A DNA stretch of 64,000 nt, from contig VXAI01000136.1 in assembly GCA_013399305.1 (NCBI GenBank), positions 1-64,000 on the forward strand, given 5' to 3'. The position numbers and the translations under genes are program-made. Numbering within the stretch: the stretch's first letter is position 1; each line of letters begins with the position of its first letter. The notes beneath the pieces are model-generated. The model was not told where the DNA came from. It saw only the letters and a program-made list of their open reading frames with translations, and made no database searches. Of this stretch, positions 60,126 to 64,000 are shown in pieces. Source of the stretch: Rostratula benghalensis. Taxonomy: Eukaryota > Chordata > Aves > Charadriiformes > Rostratulidae.

Positions 60126-61999
60126 GTACAGTGATAAATTGAGAACAATGTAATTTTCAAAGTCATTTAGTGTTCTTAATAGAACCTGTGGTGTGATGAT
60201 TCTGCATTGTGTACAGGATGATTTACATAGCTTGTGTTTGCAATGGTCACTGTATGACTGCCAACCTGAATTGTGTTCAGAAGAGATTGGAGGGCAGATG
60301 TGGATAAACTCAGTGTGTGGCAGGGGATGATGACATCGGCCCATTAACTTTAAATGTCAAGTGGAGCTAAGTCTGCTTCCTACAGCTTTAATTTGAATCC
60401 TTGTCATAGCAGTGAAGATTGTGTGATACCAGTAGAAAGCAACCAGGACATCATAGACGGGGGTCTCGAGGCTTAGGAATGGTGGGTGGTGTGCTTTGAG
60501 TTGCCAAAGTTGTTTATTATGTTGCAGATAATACTAATAATTCTGTTCCAAAAAGGAAATGGCATGATCAATAATTTATAACTATACTTTGATATTGGCA
60601 CTAGTAAATAAAGCAGTCTGGTAGTCAAAGGTTGAATTATTTATACAGAACAGTTTTGCTCTGCAGTGGAAGAAGTTCTGTTAATTCCATTTTTAACTGA
60701 TTATAATTGCAGTTCTTTGTAATATTAACAATGGGTTCAAAATTATTCAGACTTCATAATGAGGTCTTCTTTTAGACTGTTATTGAGCAATGGATTTATG
60801 ATATTGGCAAGCCTCTTACTTAACACAACTACTAGAATTTTTCAATCATTTTGATTTCTGGATTTTAAAAAGTATGTGCTTATGAATAAAAAACCACACT
60901 AATATCATACTTAAAAGTATGCATGTGGTATTTTTTTATTTATTTACCATCAGAGATTCAGCAGTTGCATTAACTTCATCAACACAAGATTAACAGTGCA
61001 TCAGAAGAAGATGAATAAATACCAAACTTAAATCACATTTCACAGTGCCTTTCTAACCTTATTTTAATTCTACACAATTAATTTCTCAGGCATGCAGAAT
61101 ATATCATCTTTATGAAATCTTTGTTTCCTATTAGCCCTTCACTAAACCGTATTTCTGAGCACAGGAAGACTGGTATTTTGTAACATTCTCATTCCTTTTA
61201 GTAAAAAAGCTCCTCTGTAAACTTTACATTTGTGTCAGGGACTGCCTGCACTTTCTGTATTATATGTTGTTAAAGGTGCATCATACATTTATGAGAATAG
61301 TATGTAATTAGCCATTATCATCTGAAGCTGCAGCAATTAGACATACACAGCTTTTAAGAAAATAACTGTGTTAATCTAATTATGTAAAATATAACATTCA
61401 GATGTGAAGTTACATATTCATTAGTTACCTTTTTCATTATTCTTGGTGAATGCTTCTCATCATCTGATATGATCATGTGGTGCCAGCTTTTTGAGATGAA
61501 CCCAACTCTTTGCCGTCTGCTGTCAGTAAGAATGTCAGGGTAAATTACTTTCACATGGATTTCAACTTGTATTATAAACATAATTTAAATTTGCTTCTTT
61601 CCCATCACGTTGATTGGAGAAGAGGATAGTCTGTTGTGAAGTCCCATTCAATTATTTCCTGAGTCCTTTTTGAAAAAATAGGGTATTTCACAGTTGAATG
61701 TAGGGATTTGAAGAGTTTGTCTTCCAAAGGCCCGTTATTTGCCTCCTGCTATGGAATCCCCAGCAGAAAAAACTTTAAAAGTTTATAATACATGATTTTT
61801 TCCTCAGTGTTACCGTTTCTCAGTAACTTCTCTCAGAAGTCACTACTCCTTTGTGGTAATTCAGTATTGTCAATAAAAGGAGAAGTGATGGACGAATGAC
61901 AGTCTAGAAATGACAACTTCCTTTTAGTACTCATTGAATGAGGGATTAACATCTTTTGTCCCTTGAAAACATACCTTCTCCTCCAAACAATGTAGTCAA

Positions 62000-62040
62000 T
62001 CACAGAGTGACAGGGATTGGAAGGGACCTTGAGAGTCCAA
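62000..62040 (-). mobile_element. CR1 terminal fragment
   Basis: Reverse-oriented CR1 end of about 40 bases: tcacagagtgacagggattg followed by gaagggaccttgagagtcca. It then breaks into AT-rich DNA. 5'-truncated almost completely. Confidence 0.7.
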
Positions 62041-63879
62041 TTTTTTTAAAATCCATATGCTCTAAGTCCATCGATTTAGTAAAGTTTTTTAGCCCATGTA
62101 ATTGAAAATTACCCAGACGTGGGGTCTTTTTAATGTTTTCTCCTTTCATGATTTTTCAGACCTCCTCATTGTCGTTCTCAATTTATCAGGCAGAAGGTAG
62201 ACTATTGGCTTGATGAGAAGTGATAAAAAGCTTTAGACACTTCTTAATCTTTGCCCTTTATATACCCTGGTTTTGGTGAAAGTTTCTGGAATGAGAGCAA
62301 TAGAAATGTAAGTTTCTCATAAAAGGCACAATTTATCTGCACTACTGTCAGTCTGTTTCAGTTTGGATAATCTCAACATATTTTTAAGCCTTTGGAACTG
62401 CAGCACTTTCTTAATTACTGGGCATTTCTCTCTTTTAAGACAGAAACAGATTTCATACGTCTCTCGCTTGTCCTGTACAAAAAAACCCCAAACCATCAGT
62501 AAAAATATGAAATTCTGAGGAGGATATTTTTATTTCTGCACAAATCTCAAAATTTGGAAATACTTTAGTGTAAGAAAACTCTGGTATAAAGATGGTGCCT
62601 GGCAGGTCCTTCATACCAGTTCTGTTTCACTGAGCTCATTTTCATGCATATTATACTCTGGGCTTTTTTTTTTTTTTTTATTACAAAGACCATATCAAGC
62701 TCTTCTACCTTTTTCTCTCTCAAAGCTGGAATTCACTGCACATAACTGAAGGTTCTTAAACAGGGATCCTGGTCACCCTGGGATCCAGAGATGATTCAAC
62801 CCTTATGTGGTCTGAACTGCACTCTGGAGGCTAGTTTCTCTGTTCCTTCAATACAGAAGACAAATATTAACTAATTTGAGACCTTAAGTGTCTAACATTA
62901 GATGAAATGAGCCCTAAAAGCCTGGAAGAAGCTTGGCTGTGTCCCATTTCTCCACATGCCGTCAGGCAAGCTCTTCTAGATGCACCCTAATTATTCCTTC
63001 TCAGAGCTATGTATCTTTATGCAGAAAAGATCTGAGACTTCTCCAGATCTCTGCTCGGACTTTAAAATATCATTTAAATGCTACAATGCTTTGCAAACTG
63101 GCAGTTTCTGGCAGAAGAGCAGCTTCAAAATAACTGAAATGTAGACAGTAACAATGGGATTGTTCTTGAAGAACCCAGTATGAAGAACCAAAACCATCAA
63201 GCAAGCAACCCTCGAGATGAACCAGCAGGACAGAGGCTGATAGAGACTGATTCTTTTCACTGTATTAAACTATCAGATGGAAATAACTTGTAGCTGGGCA
63301 GCAGTGATGAGAGGAATCTTGAGCAGGAAGTACGAGTGTGAAGTTTTTTACATCGTTATGCATTTCTGTTCACTACATCTCATTGATTTTTATCAGTGTT
63401 TCCCCTACAGAAACAGGGGAATGTAAAGTGACAGTGTATTTATTTAATTATTTGAAATACTTATTAAGGAAACAGTTTTTGCATGACTTCTGGAATTTAT
63501 CTGTTGACAACAACTTAAAATATCAGCTTTTGTCTAGAAAGCGCTAACAATAAAGAACCACAGGAAATACTAGAGAGAAATAATTTGATTTATTAAAAGG
63601 ACACAAGCTGTTGGTTTTAAGACATAAAATGTTTTTCTCTGAATATGTGTCCATACTGAAGCAGTTTGTTTCAAAGTGATTTGAAATCAAAAAGGCTTTT
63701 TGTAGAGTGTCAGAACACAGCACAGCAGCTTTGTAGAAGATACGTGTTGGTGCAGTTATACAGCAATCTAACAGAGTGCTTGCAGTATAATTTCTAACAC
63801 AAATCCTGTGCTTTGCAGCCAGGAGAAATGCCAACAATTAAATATAAGTTTGCCTAAAGATAAGTTTGTGTGAAGCTAA

Positions 63880-63883
<4 letters not shown>

Positions 63884-63910
<27 letters not shown>
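63884..63910. repeat. Poly-T tract (27 T)
   Basis: The longest homopolymer in the window. It could be the A-tail of a - strand retrocopy to its right, but the 90 bases remaining in the window show no recognisable gene. Confidence 0.9.
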
Positions 63911-64000
63911 CCAAGCTTTAGGGATAGAAGCTCTCAAACTTCATTTAATATTCTTATTTTTCAAAGATATTAGATAATCATCTGTGGAATTTAATAACAG

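Larger units (their letters stand above)
60126..64000. other. ZFAT intron 2 (partial)
   Basis: AT-rich intron sequence. I looked for the next ZFAT exon, which should encode the AT-hook (KRKRGRPKG-like), and did not find it before the window ends. It contains only a very short CR1 tail (62000-62040) and a 27-T tract. Confidence 0.75.

Overview
The window is nuclear DNA of a bird. Two things show this: about sixteen truncated CR1 (chicken repeat 1) LINE fragments of avian type on both strands, and a recognisable vertebrate locus, mir-30d, mir-30b and the 5' end of ZFAT. All three lie on the + strand in the same order and orientation as in mammals. There are no bacterial or viral genes, no tRNA or rRNA genes and no CRISPR. 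Almost every long ORF in the window is a chance frame or a piece of CR1 ORF2.

Layout. (1) 1-24.1 kb is non-coding, with several CR1 fragments (8.4, 10.7-11.8, 13.5, 14.8, 20.2 and 20.8 kb). It has two or three exon-like segments with good splice sites on the + strand (12,481-12,669; 17,497-17,682; weaker 6,009-6,195). I read these as possible exons of the unannotated primary transcript of the miRNAs. (2) 24.1-27.8 kb holds the two miRNA hairpins, mir-30d at about 24,156-24,226 and mir-30b at about 27,731-27,816. Their 5p mature sequences are intact. A local CpG cluster overlaps mir-30d. (3) 27.8-48.7 kb is the intergenic interval between mir-30b and ZFAT. It has CR1 copies at 29.2-30.1, 31.9-32.6, 34.4, 37.6, 46.6 and 47.0 kb, and a CR1-free block from 38.0 to 46.6 kb. 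(4) 48.84-50.05 kb is a strong CpG island interrupted by a 708-base assembly gap (49,161-49,868). This is the ZFAT promoter and first-exon region. (5) 50.1-59.95 kb is ZFAT intron 1. It contains a lysine-rich decayed coding-like stretch on the - strand (50.6-52.6 kb), a three-copy 67-bp tandem repeat (53.6 kb) next to an unclassified interspersed repeat (54.0-54.6 kb), a cluster of homeodomain-type TAATTA sites (56.9-57.0 kb), a coding-like exon with splice sites on the - strand (57,130-57,401), and one CR1 (58.0 kb). (6) 59,955-60,125 is ZFAT coding exon 2, which encodes the N-terminal C2H2 zinc finger. The rest is ZFAT intron 2.

How it fits together. mir-30d and mir-30b are probably processed from one long + strand transcript, which seems to lie in a stretch with an excess of G and T on the + strand. 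ZFAT, a nuclear zinc-finger/AT-hook regulator, starts about 22 kb downstream from its own CpG island. The most useful leads are the candidate miRNA-host exons, the altered loop and flanks of the two hairpins, the antisense exon-like ORF, and the decayed retrocopy-like sequence inside ZFAT intron 1. All calls come from reading the sequence and from remembered family sequences; no database search was run.
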